Below, piece after piece: positions 30,247 to 58,772 of a DNA stretch of 64,000 nucleotides. The notes below the pieces were generated by a model. It was given only the letters and a program-made list of their open reading frames with translations. It did not search any database and was not told the DNA's origin. A program made the position numbers and the translations under genes. The stretch is from Macrostomum hystrix (lineage: Eukaryota; Platyhelminthes; Macrostomidae): NCBI GenBank assembly GCA_950097015.1, contig CATNEN010000006.1, positions 124,001 through 188,000 of the forward strand, written 5' to 3'. Every line of letters begins with the position of its first letter. The stretch's first letter is position 1.

Positions 30247-31348
30247 CACTGATGACTCATCAATCTGCTAGCATTGAATCTCTCCCCGTGAATGTACAAG
30301 TGTACACTGATGACTCATCAATCTGCTAGCATTGAATCTCTCCCCGTGAATGTACAAGTGTACACTGATGACTCATCAATCTGCTAGCATTGAATCTCTC
30401 CCCGTGAATGTACAAGTGTACACTGATGACTCATCAATCTGCTAGCATTGAATCTCTCCCCGTGAATGTACAAGTGTACACTGATGACTCATCAATCTGC
30501 TAGCATTGAATCTCTGTCCGTGAATGTACAAGTGTACACTGATGACTCATCAATCTGCTAGCATTGAATCTCTCCCCGTGAATGTACAAGTATACACTGA
30601 TGACTCATCAATCGGCTAGCATTGAACCTCTCCCCGTGAATGTACAAGTGTACACTGATGACTCATCAATCTGCTAGCATTGAATCTCTCCCCGTGAATG
30701 TACAAGTATACACTGATGACTCATCAATCTGCTAGCATTGAACCTCTCCCCGTGAATGTACAAGTGTACACTGATGACTCATCAATCTGCTAGCATTGAA
30801 TCTCTGTCCGTGAATGTACAAGTGTACACTGATGACTCATCAATCTGCTAGCATTGAATCTCTGTCCGTGAATGTACAAGTGTACACTGATGACTCATCA
30901 ATCTGCTAGCATTGAATCTCTCCCCGTGAATGTACAAGTGTACACTGATGACTCATCAATCTGCTAGCATTGAATCTCTCCCCGTGAATGTACAAGTGTA
31001 CACTGATGACTCATCAATCTGCTAGCATTGAACCTCTCCCCGTGAATGTACAAGTGTACACTGATGACTCATCAATCTGCTAGCATTGAATCTCTCCCCG
31101 TGAATGTACAAGTGTACACTGATGACTCATCAATCTGCTAGCATTGAATCTCTCCCCGTGAATGTACAAGTGTACACTGATGACTCATCAATCTGCTAGC
31201 ATTGAATCTCTCCCCGTGAATGTACAAGTGTACACTGATGACTCATCAATCTGCTAGCATTGAATCTCTCCCCGTGAATGTACAAGTGTACACTGATGAC
31301 TCATCAATCTGCTAGCATTAAATCTCTGTCCGTGAATGTACACTCATG
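30247..31348. repeat. 58-bp bZIP-site array (copy 2), 19 units
   Basis: Duplicate of 23049-24150 with the same variant order. Confidence 0.95.
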
Positions 31349-31793
31349 TCTCATGGCTAATGTCGAAACCATTGTCAACAAATTTGCTTTGATGAATCAG
31401 TGAAGTAAAGTTTTAGTTAACGTTATTATCAGTTTCACAACGAAAAATAAGAAATAATGATATAATTGTCGGTGGTTATGCAAAAGCAAACGAGACAAAT
31501 GCACGACAAATATTTGACGAAAAGCTTTTACGATTAATCGCTTTAGCGACGAAAAAAATGTTTCTTGAAATACAATTTTAACGTTTCGCTACGACATGAT
31601 AAGCATTGAGTGTATAACAAGCTGCAGAAACTAGAAACTGACAGAGATAAACATGTTTGTTATAATATACGAGCCATATCAGTTCCACTTTCCAACACAA
31701 AAATAGCATCGAATGACCAACGAACTCATCTTTAAACTGAAAAAGAAAATTTAAAACAGACTTGCAATTTTCTCTTAAAAACCCTCTTGAAGG

Positions 31794-48264
<16,471 letters not shown>

Positions 48265-49084
48265 TTTGTAACAAATTGTCTAGACTGACTCCGTTTGCAG
48301 ACCTTTTGACAACTTTTTAAATAATTTACACAGACTTAAGGAAGAATTTAATCGAGAACTTTAGTGCGAAATCTTGACACTATTTTTTATGCTAGATTGA
48401 AATACTGAGGTATTTTTCGTATTAACTTAACTAATTCCTTTATAAATGGAAACAACCATTACCCTTCACCAATGTAGTAGCTTAGTTTGGATTCACGATA
48501 AATAAAAATTATTGACATGCAGGCTTAATTTACTTATCGCATAATTTTGAATGAGCGCGCTAGTTTATCTTATCTACCAGTGCTTACTCCAATAAGTAAA
48601 GTTAACAGGCTTGCAAGAAATAAAAATATATATTTATTTTTGCGTAATAACATATAGATTTAAAATGAAATAGTTTTTTTTCTTTTTTAGCAAGCTACTT
48701 CTTTGTTAATCTCAAACAAAACCGTCATCAATGCGATTGTTTCTAAAAGCACTGCTAAACCCAAATATAGTTAGGATTTTAAATATAGTTTTCGTTGTTT
48801 AATCTGTTCTGAAACTAACTCAGAATGCTGTGAACTTGCAAAACAGGCTGTTTTTCGAGAACGTAGAAGTGAGAAGGATTGTGTTCTGCAAATAATGCGG
48901 ATGCCGATGCTACCAATTACGGCAGAGTAGCTGTACCGCAGAACACTAGGGTAATTATGACTGATGAAAAAAACGTCATGTTGTAGTAAACTGAAATCAT
49001 TCGAAATATTTTATTATACATTTGGTATTTATTTGTATATGGTTGCTTGCTTAAATGGCTTGTATTGATTGCATATGGCTGTAC
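48265..49084. other. A/T-rich 5' flank of PTPRN
   Basis: Likely promoter and 5' UTR of PTPRN on its right side (TTTAAATAATTT near 48,315). No other gene. Confidence 0.4.
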
Positions 49085-49399
49085 CAGCGTGCGTGCCTAA
49101 CGCGGCCTTCTGTCCTGCTGACTCAGCGGCGCCTGCGGCTGGCCGGGCATGTCATCCGGGCCGAAGCCTACTGCCCAGAGCCGCTGCAGGATGTCCTGCT
49201 GTGGACCTCACAGGGACCGCGCGGGCGCGGCCAGGGACGATCAGCCCGCGATGTCGACCGTCTTTTTGAAGACGCGCGAGCACCCAGCCAGACGGCCGGT
49301 GTGAAGCATGTTAGAGACCTGGCTCTGAAACGCGCGATTTGACGCTCCCCCTCTTGGCCACTTCTGTGGTCGGCGTGGGGCGTAACTATTATTATTATT
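49085..49399 (+). mobile_element. 5'-truncated non-LTR retrotransposon (LINE) fragment
   Basis: A 315-bp insert flanked by the 12-bp direct repeat atatggctgtac (49073-49084 and 49400-49411), with an (ATT)n tail at 49388-49399. It codes the end of a reverse transcriptase-type protein: QRRLRLAGHVIRAE, then GPRGRGQGRSARDVDRL, the RRLRWLGHVxR...RGRGRP pattern of LINE C-termini. The clade is uncertain. Confidence 0.85.
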
Positions 49400-49411
49400 A
49401 TATGGCTGTAC

Positions 49412-50938
49412 AAGTTCATAGAAAATGCGCACTGATTAAAAAATTGTTAAAAAACTGTTAAGTCCTTAAATTTTGCGGAAAAACGATTGACGATGATACG
49501 TTTTTTTGCTCTCATAATTTTTTGATTAAATTTACAGGCGTTTAAGTTTTCGCAAGAATGTATAGGACCGTTGATATAGTTGCGAGAAATTAATTAGGCG
49601 ATTTTTTTTATTAGCTTTAAATAAAAATCGTAGCGATCGTCGTTGTTACATAACGAACATTAATAAACAGTTATTATATTTTCACTAACTTTAGATGTAA
49701 ATTTATTGCATTTGGATTATATCATTATTTCGTTATAAGCTGTCTCTTGGATTTGTCGAGTTTTTTGTTTACCGAAATATGGAGGACATGTCATTTTTCA
49801 TGTGAATGACAGTTTAATGTCAGTTAGATGTCAGTGCCTTTAAACTAGCACTGTGGATTTCACGATTCTATGGATAGTTTAATAAATAAGGTTTGAAGTT
49901 TGACAGCTGCCTCGTTATGCAAGTGATGCTTTGACAATAGAAACAGCACGATGCCAATCGCCAAGCTCAATACACACTATCTTCAGGGAATGGATTGGTT
50001 CTTTGTTGCTGGGCTGTCAAAATGGGAGTCAATGTGATTTTTCATCTGCTAAGCCTAATTGTCACATTTTTCTGACAATCTCTTTATTGAGTGGCAATTA
50101 TTTGGCAGATTTTCTAATTAGCTATAATGTGGCAGGATGTAGTGAATAGACGGTTGCCGAGCGATGATATTTCTAGCATTGCTATCTGTCCTCTTTTGTT
50201 AAAGTACACGTATTGTACCTACTATTGTAGAATGATAATAAAATAAACTAGCAAGCAGTCACCTTTGAAGGCAAACGCTGTCTGCAAACGTATGGAAATT
50301 AAGCCAAGGCAGAAAAAATACAGCTACCCCGGTACTAACTATATACAGCTGTATAATATTCAACAAACACAAAGTCCCCCCAGCATTGCCAGGATCATGC
50401 AATTCTGTTTTGGGGTGAGTCAGGGACACGTACGCACTGACGTTTGAGCACTGGGCGGATATAGTAATCCGCATAAAATATGGTTTCAGACAGTGTCATT
50501 GTTGTCTAGCTTTGACTCAGCAACTGCACTCGCGTGCAAAGGCCCTCGATTTCTAACGTGCAGAAGAGCAGTCATGGCTGCAATGCTGGCTAAGAAAATC
50601 AATGCATTTTCAGCTAAGAAGTCGTTCTGATCAAGTTAAATAAAATGAGTTGGAAAAAGTATTTGCGAGACAGCCAAACGCGCTTAATATAACAGTTGCA
50701 TGAGGCAATAATACGAGGGCAAGCTAAATTCGATGTTTATAAATGTTGAGTATCATACAGGTAAATTTAATTGCGTGTAAAAAAACTATTTTCTTAAAAA
50801 ACCGGAAACCTGTACATGATCTTGCAGTCGGCGAGCATTGTTCTGCGCCCCGGATTCAGCGTGATAGTTGCCAATGAATGATCCCTCCTCACCATACTCA
50901 CCTGAAAGTTAGTAAACCAAGGAAGCAACTAAGTACTT
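49412..50938. other. Intergenic DNA, no supported gene
   Basis: A/T-rich with only short chance frames. The right part is the 3' flank of the Ig-domain gene. Confidence 0.45.
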
Positions 50939-53584
50939 TTAGACATTCTTGACGGGTTTCAGACATTCGAGGAACTCACGATAGTCGATCACATCCACGG
51001 CGCACTGAGCAGAACTCTCGCTAGAGAGGCCGCTGACCGGAGAGAGCCTGTGTCCAGGCTGGTCAGGCTCCCAGACTCCGTCCAGCCTGTCGGGCTGCCG
51101 ATATTCGCTGAACACCTCGGCGCGCGCCTCCGCCTGCGGATCATAGCCCCACCGGAGCTCTTGTTTGGCCACCTGGTAGGTTCGCCCAACCTGCCTGGTT
51201 GCCACGCGGATGCCGACTGCCAAGCATGCCAGCAGCAGCAGCGTGAGGACGACCGCAGCGACGACCTGCGCGCTTGCGCCTGCCAGATTCTGCTGTGAAG
51301 CTGCCTCCGGTGGCTGCCGAATGGACACCGTAAGGTTCTTCAGCTGGCCTGTGATGTCGAAATCGGTCGAATAGAAACAGCGGGTATCCCGGAGACAGTC
51401 CTGAGCCAGCATCCGACTGCCAGACAGCGACTGTGGCTTCTGAATCTGCAGGCTGCCCATAGCGGCTAAGGATCTGTACCGCAGGTTGAACACGGGGGTA
51501 AGACTGCGACCTTGAGTCAGCTGCGATCTGCAGGATGGCTGTATCCAGAGGACCACGCGGCCTCGATCGTTGTCAGTCTCCAGTGCGCAGCTGACGTTAT
51601 CTCGGAACAGAGCCGAGCTAGGCAGCAGTGTTCTGGAGTCCAGTCTGAGGGAGACTAGGATTTCGACGCCGATCTTGGTCAGGAAGTTGGAGAACTGATC
51701 ACTCAGACGGAATTCAAATCTCGTGCCGTTGTTTAAGTCGCATCGCTTGGAGTAGCAATCGCTATCGTCTTTGACTACAAAGTCTTCCATCGTAGGCCTT
51801 GGAATGAATACAATTTCACTTCCCTGACTTCCGACAGAGTAATCAGATGCACCGAGCAGCTGCGACTCTGTTGAATTTACTGAAGCCGTACATTCAAAGC
51901 GGTGACTAAAGTTTGTTCCAAGCACGGGATGCGAAGGTGGAACTCGGGTTATATTAATTGACAAGCTTCTCGAATAACTGACGGCTAATGTGGTCAGGTG
52001 CATCCAGTTGTCTATGGCGGAAGCCTGCTGACGAAATTCCTTATCAGACAATGCGACCCAGTTGGATTTATCCCCACTAGCGAGTAGCATGTAAAACACC
52101 GGTGTGATAGTTACGGAATTCAGTCCTGAGAATGTCACTGTACAGTTATAAGCCATAGATTCGCCTTCTATGGCGTACACTCTGTGAGGCAGCAGACCTG
52201 AAGTCGCAGATTCCAAGACGGAAGCCTGTGGAAAGCGGGGCATCGAGATTACTGCGACTTCAAACTCGAAAAACTTTGACCCGGCCTCGCATCTGTAGAT
52301 GCCATTGTGCACATCAGACACAGATGACGTGAATTCGATCATGTTACCAGTTCTGAATATTCGCAAATCATCCACAAGACTCCACTCGTCCAGATGAGCT
52401 GGGATAAGCGGCTTTCCGTCGCGATAAAATCGATAGACCTCGCTTTTATCGCTGCAAATGATTGGGCACACAAGGGCGGTGTTGTCCATGCCCGACATCA
52501 CAGTCACCTTTCTCTGAAGATTTGGCACGACCTCGCATTCGCGAGATGCCGCAGTGCCATTGCAGCCCCGGTAAAAAACTTCTTCTAGGGGAATACGCAC
52601 CCTGACCGGACCCGTGCTCACGTAGGGCTCAGAGTCGCCCGTCACCGATGCGATGGTGCAGATGCCGATGGAAAACTGAGGCATGCATTCTTCATAGAAC
52701 AGCTTCACTTCCCTGCTGAGACCGCAGTTTGAGAACCACAGCTTGCCGTCTCTCAGATTTAGGTGCAACAGTTTGGCGCGGTTTCTGTGCATTGAGTCCA
52801 TCTTTGAATGGTAATTAACAAAGAGAATCGAATTGCTGAGCTGATAAGTAATGCACGACGAAGAATCAAAATACAGAATCATTCCCAGGTTGAGCTTCGC
52901 TTTCAGAAACCCCGGCGCTGACTCAATAGCTGCAACAATCTCATGTCTTAAAAAGTCGACTCTAGCAAAGCTATCATCATACGAGTAGCGAGTAATATTA
53001 GTGGCGAAGCTAACAGCACTGTCAGTGAGAAATCCTGGCGTGAAGCTGCGCCCAGAAGCAGACGATGACACCGCCGTCACCGGGTCCAGGTTCCAGATCC
53101 GCAGAGGCTTGGACTCCAGCCGGCCAGTGGAAAACTTCACTCTAACTAGCAGCTCCAGGCTCTCAGTGATGGCGTCCTTCTGTGACAGTTCTGACTGGCC
53201 GATGTGCAAGCTGAAATCCTCAGCTTCCTTTAAGCTCGATGAGATTATGAATGGCAGGCTGCCTGCACAGCGCACCGCCGTCTCAGAAGCCGCAGTGCCA
53301 ACCGAGCCCAGATCCACAACACCCGCTAATGCTGACTTCGGACACCGGAAGCTGAGCAGCCTTCTTAGACCGAGGCCTGTGTCTCCGGCAATGCGAAGCC
53401 TCAGTCCAATCTTCGTGCCCTTCCTGAGCACAGCGATCGCGCCCGAGTCACCGACCTCCCAGACTTCGTCCCAATTTAGGAGTAGCTTGGCAGACCCACT
53501 GCAGTTGAAGTACGGAGCCTGAGACCAGTTCACCGCCAGATGGACCGTGCTCAGCAGCAGCATGAGCAGAAACTGGTTGTGCAT
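50939..53584 (-). CDS. Type I membrane protein with an Ig-like domain, single exon, 881 aa
   Basis: Signal peptide (HNQFLLMLLLSTVHLAV), a large extracellular part with many N-glycosylation sites, and an Ig-like domain at about residues 360-448 (TALVCPIICSDKS, VYRFYRDGK, GIYRCEAGSKFFEF). A further Cys-containing region (YNCTVTFSG, HRFECTASVNS) follows. The TM helix is at about 773-798 (VVAAVVLTLLLLACLAVGI). The cytoplasmic tail of about 80 residues starts TYQVAKQELRWGYDPQAEAR. No known family recognised beyond the Ig fold. The 60142-62692 gene is its collinear paralogue, and both share the juxtamembrane ELRxGxxPxAEAR segment, so the tail is under selection. An adhesion or receptor role is inference. 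Confidence 0.85.
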   Translation of the reverse strand: MHNQFLLMLLLSTVHLAVNWSQAPYFNCSGSAKLLLNWDEVWEVGDSGAIAVLRKGTKIGLRLRIAGDTGLGLRRLLSFRCPKSALAGVVDLGSVGTAASETAVRCAGSLPFIISSSLKEAEDFSLHIGQSELSQKDAITESLELLVRVKFSTGRLESKPLRIWNLDPVTAVSSSASGRSFTPGFLTDSAVSFATNITRYSYDDSFARVDFLRHEIVAAIESAPGFLKAKLNLGMILYFDSSSCITYQLSNSILFVNYHSKMDSMHRNRAKLLHLNLRDGKLWFSNCGLSREVKLFYEECMPQFSIGICTIASVTGDSEPYVSTGPVRVRIPLEEVFYRGCNGTAASRECEVVPNLQRKVTVMSGMDNTALVCPIICSDKSEVYRFYRDGKPLIPAHLDEWSLVDDLRIFRTGNMIEFTSSVSDVHNGIYRCEAGSKFFEFEVAVISMPRFPQASVLESATSGLLPHRVYAIEGESMAYNCTVTFSGLNSVTITPVFYMLLASGDKSNWVALSDKEFRQQASAIDNWMHLTTLAVSYSRSLSINITRVPPSHPVLGTNFSHRFECTASVNSTESQLLGASDYSVGSQGSEIVFIPRPTMEDFVVKDDSDCYSKRCDLNNGTRFEFRLSDQFSNFLTKIGVEILVSLRLDSRTLLPSSALFRDNVSCALETDNDRGRVVLWIQPSCRSQLTQGRSLTPVFNLRYRSLAAMGSLQIQKPQSLSGSRMLAQDCLRDTRCFYSTDFDITGQLKNLTVSIRQPPEAASQQNLAGASAQVVAAVVLTLLLLACLAVGIRVATRQVGRTYQVAKQELRWGYDPQAEARAEVFSEYRQPDRLDGVWEPDQPGHRLSPVSGLSSESSAQCAVDVIDYREFLECLKPVKNV

Positions 53585-54766
53585 GGTGCAGGTCTGGCAA
53601 TCGATCCATAACGATAATGGGAGGAATTAGCTTTCTAATAAAATATAATTTAGTCAAATTAGTCTAAAATAAAAAAATATTTAAGGAACGGAAATATCAC
53701 CACTAATAATTTTTGTAGTAGCATTAATTATATAAAGTGGTTTTGACTAGGCCTTGACAACGATCAATAATTAATCTAAATGATTTCTGTAAAGTTTTCC
53801 AGCAATCAAGTCAACACAAGGACAAAATGACTCACATTATTTTCTTCTAGAAGGCTTCGTCTTGATATTAAGAACAAATGTGATTATAAAAAAGAAAAAA
53901 TAAAAAAGAAATAAAGAGACTATAAAAATTTCCCACTGCCGACTTTGCTGTGGAAACTGAGAAGAGTTTTAAATAGTTAAACTTTTTAGCCGCTAAGATT
54001 AAAACAAAAATAGGTGATCAGCCTTCAACTCTGAACCTGCAATTCTTTAAACTTGTTCTTAAATAAAAAAAAATATTTTTTCGTCTTCTAAAATTATAAT
54101 CGTGATTTTGAGTTAAATTTGATTTAAAAAATAACTACCTACAATCCTACATCACACTGCGTTGAATAAAGTATACGCGTAATAAAGAGTTATGCATAAT
54201 TCCCCGATGCTAAATTTCATATGTGATTAGTAGAATATTTAAATTGTGCTTCTATTTTTATGTGAACGAATATAATTTCATAACGTTATGCAACTTCATC
54301 TGTCCTCATTTGTATCAGTTTTGGTAAACAAGATTGGTAAACTAGATTTATTTTCAATTCTGACCGTAAAATCATATACGTATTCGTATTCTTAATTTGA
54401 TAATCGCACACAAGACTTCATATTTCTTCAGCAGTCTTCACTTGTTATAGATCCTATACAAAGTGATTCTTGAGCGGTTTGTGCTCTGGTATCTTTTTGC
54501 TAAACAGAGTTGCAACAACTGCAGCGGAAGGCACAAGAATTTATAACATTACACTATAGGAATAATTGTCTCCCTATCAGGGGTTTAAAATCGGAACAAC
54601 GCGATACAAAAGAATCCTTATCTTTATTTCGAAGGGAGAACCTGATAAAATATGTGCATTTATTATAAACAAACGAACAGCATGTGGCAAGGGGACTTAA
54701 TTAGAAATATGCGTTTGCTGAGCACAGTTAAAATATCCATACAAGCTCATAACAGGTTAAGCCGCA
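53585..54766. other. A/T-rich intergenic DNA
   Basis: 5' flanks of two genes that point away from each other; no gene, RNA or element recognised. Confidence 0.45.
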
Positions 54767-55081
54767 ATGGTCATGACAATTGATCTACTACTTCTGGTCG
54801 CTCAGCTGACACCGCAACTCGGGGCAACAACAGCAGCCTGTCCGAACAGAGATTACATCCCGGTGTGCGGCGCAGATGGCTTAACGCATCCGAGTCGTTG
54901 CTGGGCGGAGTCGGCCGGCGTACCGGTGGTCAGCGAGGGCGTCTGTCCGGGCTCGCAGCGTCGCTGCACGCGCCAGCTGGCCCCGGTGTGCGGTGCCAAC
55001 GGCTTTGTCTATCCGAACGTGTGCATTGCAGAGGCAGACCAGGTGCGAGTGCTGCGAGACGGATTTTGCGACGAATTTTAA
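54767..55081 (+). CDS. Secreted two-domain Kazal-type protease inhibitor, 104 aa
   Basis: Signal peptide (residues 1-20; MVMTIDLLLLVAQL), then two Kazal domains: CPNRDYIPVCGADGLTHPSRC (27-47 region) and CTRQLAPVCGANGFVYPNVC (67-86 region), each with the PVCGxxG core and a final Cys 14 residues on. Each domain shows four Cys, not the six of classical Kazal domains. It would inhibit serine proteases outside the cell; the reactive-site residue cannot be set by eye. ATG 54773 is an alternative start. Confidence 0.9.
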   Translation: MVMTIDLLLLVAQLTPQLGATTAACPNRDYIPVCGADGLTHPSRCWAESAGVPVVSEGVCPGSQRRCTRQLAPVCGANGFVYPNVCIAEADQVRVLRDGFCDEF

Positions 55082-55299
55082 TCATTTACAAATAACAAAC
55101 CCTAAGCGTTATTTGTTTGCATTGCATGAGAAAGACAATATAAACGAGCGAATTGTTTTGCCAAATAATCTACGAGATATTTGAGTATAGTAGATATTAT
55201 CGAGACTTTTACGTAGTGTTTCAAATTGTATTTTTTTAATTGATGGATTTTGATTGTCAAGTTTTCAATTCCATTCGAATAGTGTGGAAGCAGCGGTTT
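55082..55299. other. 3' flank of the Kazal gene
   Basis: No gene seen. Confidence 0.4.
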
Positions 55300-56375
55300 C
55301 GCGTTTAACTCGCAATTAAGTTCCTGAGCTCGATTCCGCGGCAAGACCACATTAATTTGGAGCGCTGCCGCGGAGCGAAGGTTTAGTGGCTTGTCGTGCA
55401 ATTTACGAGTACGCCCTCAACAGTTGGACTATGTGAGAGATACAATTCAGACTACTGTCAACAGTAGAAAAGCAAAGACTTGGCTGCAAAATTCTCACAT
55501 AACACAAAAAAATATCGCCATAAAAATGGCAAGGCTAAAAGAGACTTCTGTGCACACTAAGAGTGGTGGCTATGGCTGACTGAAGGCAAACAAGCCAGAA
55601 ACCGGTCTCGGTCTGCCAGCGCGAGGTTCGTTCCCCACTTTTAGTGTGCTACAGACTACCAAGCCCTTTTGCCGCCCGTTTTTATACCAAGGGGGGTTTT
55701 GACAGCGCCTGAATGCTAACAGCGTTGGGTGGTGACTGATTGGTTGACAGACTAGGCGATGGTATCCTGTGGTTGAGCTTCGCCTATTAGGCTTGATCCG
55801 TGAAATAGGAGAAGTTTGTGTCAGGTTGTGTATGGTGGCCTAGTTACACCTGTTGTTGCTCTGTAAGGTTCAGCAGTTCGTCTATATAAAGGTGGGTGAC
55901 CACCGAAGAAGGAGATGATGCAGGCACATTTGGGTGACATTCTGATGAATTTTGAAGGCCTGGCAAGGCCGCACTGAGGTGCAGTGCTAATTCGTGTATG
56001 CTAGCGCTTATGGGAAAAATCTGACCTTTGGCCCTAACCATATCTCGACGTTCTGAAGAGCTGGCGACTTGATTATTGTTTAAGAAGATGCGCAATTAAA
56101 AGTTAGCGCGTGTTCTTGAGTTTCGTGTGATTGCGTTGCCCCATTCGGGTGCAGCAGAAAAATTGTCTTTGTGCTCTTGTGTTAAGGGCCAACCTCCTGG
56201 GCACAGTGAGAGTGTACACTGCCTGACGATGAGAAAATCAGGACAGATGTACACACCTGTGTGAGTGTGTGCCTGCTTACAGTGTCTGTGTGCGAGTGTG
56301 CTCAGTAGTCAGTGAATGGGCAGAGCTGCCTGATCCAAATGATTCGCCAGTGCCCTCAACCCGTATGCCAATATT
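55300..56375. repeat. Dispersed repeat copy split by an insert of about 775 bp
   Basis: 55300-55412 matches the start and 56188-56375 the end of the repeat at 36880-37196; the interval 55413-56187 is absent from that copy. So either an element inserted here or the other copy lost it. The insert holds a tRNA-like unit at about 55566-55641. Confidence 0.65.
55566..55641 (+). ncRNA. Possible tRNA-derived Pol III unit
   Basis: A-box-like TGGCTATGGCTG and B-box-like GGTTCGTTCCC (55625-55635, one mismatch), followed by TTTT. No clear cloverleaf, so a SINE head is more likely than a tRNA. Confidence 0.25.
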
Positions 56376-57149
56376 ATTATAATAGCCCAGATCGGGCCAA
56401 CTGTAAGTGGCACAGCCGCAGCTATTGCAAGGAACTATGTACACTACGAAACAATGTGTGTATGTACTTGAGCAACACTTTTAATTACCAATTGATTCAG
56501 TTCACTCAGCTGCGAAATTGGTACTAGCATCAGCTGGGGTAGAAATTAAAGCTATAGTGTCATGGCGTCCTCCCAGTCCAAAAGGGGGCAGAGCTTCAGA
56601 AATATTAGAAATAGTTTATAGTTTTGACAAGAATTTTATATGCAGCCTCTAAAAATGACATTATTCATCTATACTCCAGACTGGTTGTTTTGCAAAGTGA
56701 AAGCGGCTGGAATATTTTTACACATTCGTGGACACATTTTTTGACAAGATGAACGTTGCAAATGCTACACCAAGTTATTAGGAGTCTACAGTAAAACAAA
56801 ATTTGACGCTTCGATTTCATTCCTAGACGAGGCATACTTCGCAATCTGGTCTGTAGGCTTTGGCTGCGGCATAGTAACCTTGTTGTGTGAGCTAAAACCT
56901 GTTCACAATCGCATCTGAAGATATTTATCAGGCTATTTAAACTGCGATGCCAACTTTAAGACGCATTTTCTGCGACTTTTTTCTATGAACTCAGAGGCAG
57001 TCTTATCGAAGAAGATTTTCTAAACTAGCTTACTTACTATATTGCTTGCTTGCGGACTTATGTTCGCATAGCAGTTATTATAACTGTTTTATGCAGTTAG
57101 TTATCCGGGCGTGCAGTGGATTTCCAAATTTGGAGTGATACATAGAATA
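56376..57149. other. Intergenic DNA left of the Tc1/mariner element
   Basis: No supported gene or repeat. Confidence 0.4.
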
Positions 57150-57151
57150 TA

Positions 57152-57298
57152 TAGCATTTTGCGAGCTATTGCAGACTACGAGCAAGCAATTTAATCCCAG
57201 AGAGCAAAAACACACGCATTTCGAGCCTCGATGCTAGCTGTCTATGGTAAAAAGTGTATCAAACCGGCAGGCAATTTAATCCATCGAGCACTCATTTA
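57152..57298 (+). repeat. Tc1/mariner left inverted repeat
   Basis: Starts tagcattttgcgagctattg and ends at the inner ctcattta; reverse complement of 58624-58770. Confidence 0.95.
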
Positions 57299-57327
57299 GG
57301 CACTGAAGCCCACAAACAGCGCTGTCT

Positions 57328-58329
57328 ATGATGTTCCTCTCTCCGTTTTTCATCATGTCAGACGAAAGTGACCAAGCCAGCACCATTTTTGAAGACATCG
57401 ACGGAATCGCTGCCGAAGATGACGGAGCGCCACCTGTGCAATATGCAAAGATTAGCGACGAAAAGCATAAATTGATAATCGACGCAATCGACAGAGGCGA
57501 TAACAACAGAAGCATTGCGCGCTGGCTAAATGTAAAGGCCAAGACCGTTGCTAGCATTCGAAGACGGTACGAAATTACTGGCCGCAGTGAACGGCTGCGA
57601 CGTGGCGGTGACCATTCGTCGAAGATGGCATTGGAACATGTCCAGGCGCTGCTGATAGCACTGGACCAGAATTCTCTCTTGACTTTGAAAGAGATGCAGC
57701 GTATTTTACTGGATCAGTTTCCTGGAGTGCAAGTGAGTGAAGCAACCGTGAGTCATTCTCTGGACAAGCAGCTGATTACGTCAAAGTGCCTCGGTCGCGA
57801 TCCTGATGTCCCGGAAACAATAAAAAATCCAGCCAACATAGCGCGCAGGCAAGAATTCGCACAGTGGTTGACAGGCCTACCGATGGATTGCCGGCTGGTG
57901 TATGTGGACGAAACGGGATTCAACATTTGGACCTGTCGGTCATTTGGACGGAGCAGACGAGGTCAGCGAGTTCGCCGAGTTCTACACACACAGCGAGGTG
58001 TGCAAGTAAATGTAATTCAAGCTACTTCTTTTGACATGGGCCTGGTCAATCATAAAAACCACAGCAATGGAATCATCTATGGGCAGTGGTACATCGTGAT
58101 GGACGGACCCCGGTTCCACAATGCGGCCAGAATTCCGGCCCAGTTCGCGACAAACTGGCACATCGTGGTTTTGCCTCCCTATTCACTATTCTTGAATCCT
58201 GTAGAATGCGCGCATTCATGCCTGAAGGCAGCCATCAAGAGGGAGTTGGCCCGACCAGCTGTGCAACTGGAACTGGACACTCCGCCTCCGGAAACTACGC
58301 TACGTGACTGGCGTGTCCTGGTGCTGTAG
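57328..58329 (+). pseudogene. Tc1/mariner transposase with a late in-frame stop (333 aa)
   Basis: N-terminal helix-turn-helix DNA-binding part (IARWLNVKAKTVASIRRRYE), then the DDE/D domain: Asp194 in VYVDETGFN, Asp259 in YIVMDGPRFHN and Glu293 in LNPVECAHS, with 33 residues between the last two. The stop TAG at 58327-58329 is followed in the same frame by 36 more codons to TAA 58440, with a protein-like end (KCGGWFRQMLHYVPRCIAGE). So the tail was cut by a point change. The triad is complete, so activity is possible but doubtful. ATG 57355 is an alternative start. Confidence 0.9.
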
Positions 58330-58623
58330 AGACTTTCCGAGGAAGCGACGGCAGAGATCACACTTGTGAAGTGCGGCGGCTGGTTCAGGCAGATGCTGCA
58401 CTATGTTCCGCGCTGCATCGCTGGGGAGGTGATTATGTAACTTTCTGAAGTCTGAACTTATCTAAAAACCTTTCTGTGTGTTTCTTTCTATGCTGCAAGG
58501 TTTCGTTAAGTGAATTTGTTAACTTCTACTGTATCTTGTTCTTATTTTATCACATGGAGCTTCCAGGTTGATTCGGTTGGAGGCATGCATCAAATAAATT
58601 GAAATGCTGAGCGCGATAGTGCT

Positions 58624-58770
58624 TAAATGAGTGCTCGATGGATTAAATTGCCTGCCGGTTTGATACACTTTTTACCATAGACAGCTAGCATCGAGGCTCG
58701 AAATGCGTGTGTTTTTGCTCTCTGGGATTAAATTGCTTGCTCGTAGTCTGCAATAGCTTGCAAAATGCTA
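58624..58770 (-). repeat. Tc1/mariner right inverted repeat
   Basis: Matches the left repeat; one difference seen (a instead of g in the outer part). Confidence 0.95.
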
Positions 58771-58772
58771 TA

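Larger units (their letters stand above)
57152..58770. mobile_element. Tc1/mariner-type transposon, 1,619 bp
   Basis: 147-bp terminal inverted repeats (57152-57298 and 58624-58770, one mismatch seen) flanked by TA on both sides (57150-57151, 58771-58772), enclosing one transposase gene. The TIRs are longer than the usual 20-50 bp of mariner but within the range of long-TIR Tc1 relatives. Confidence 0.95.
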
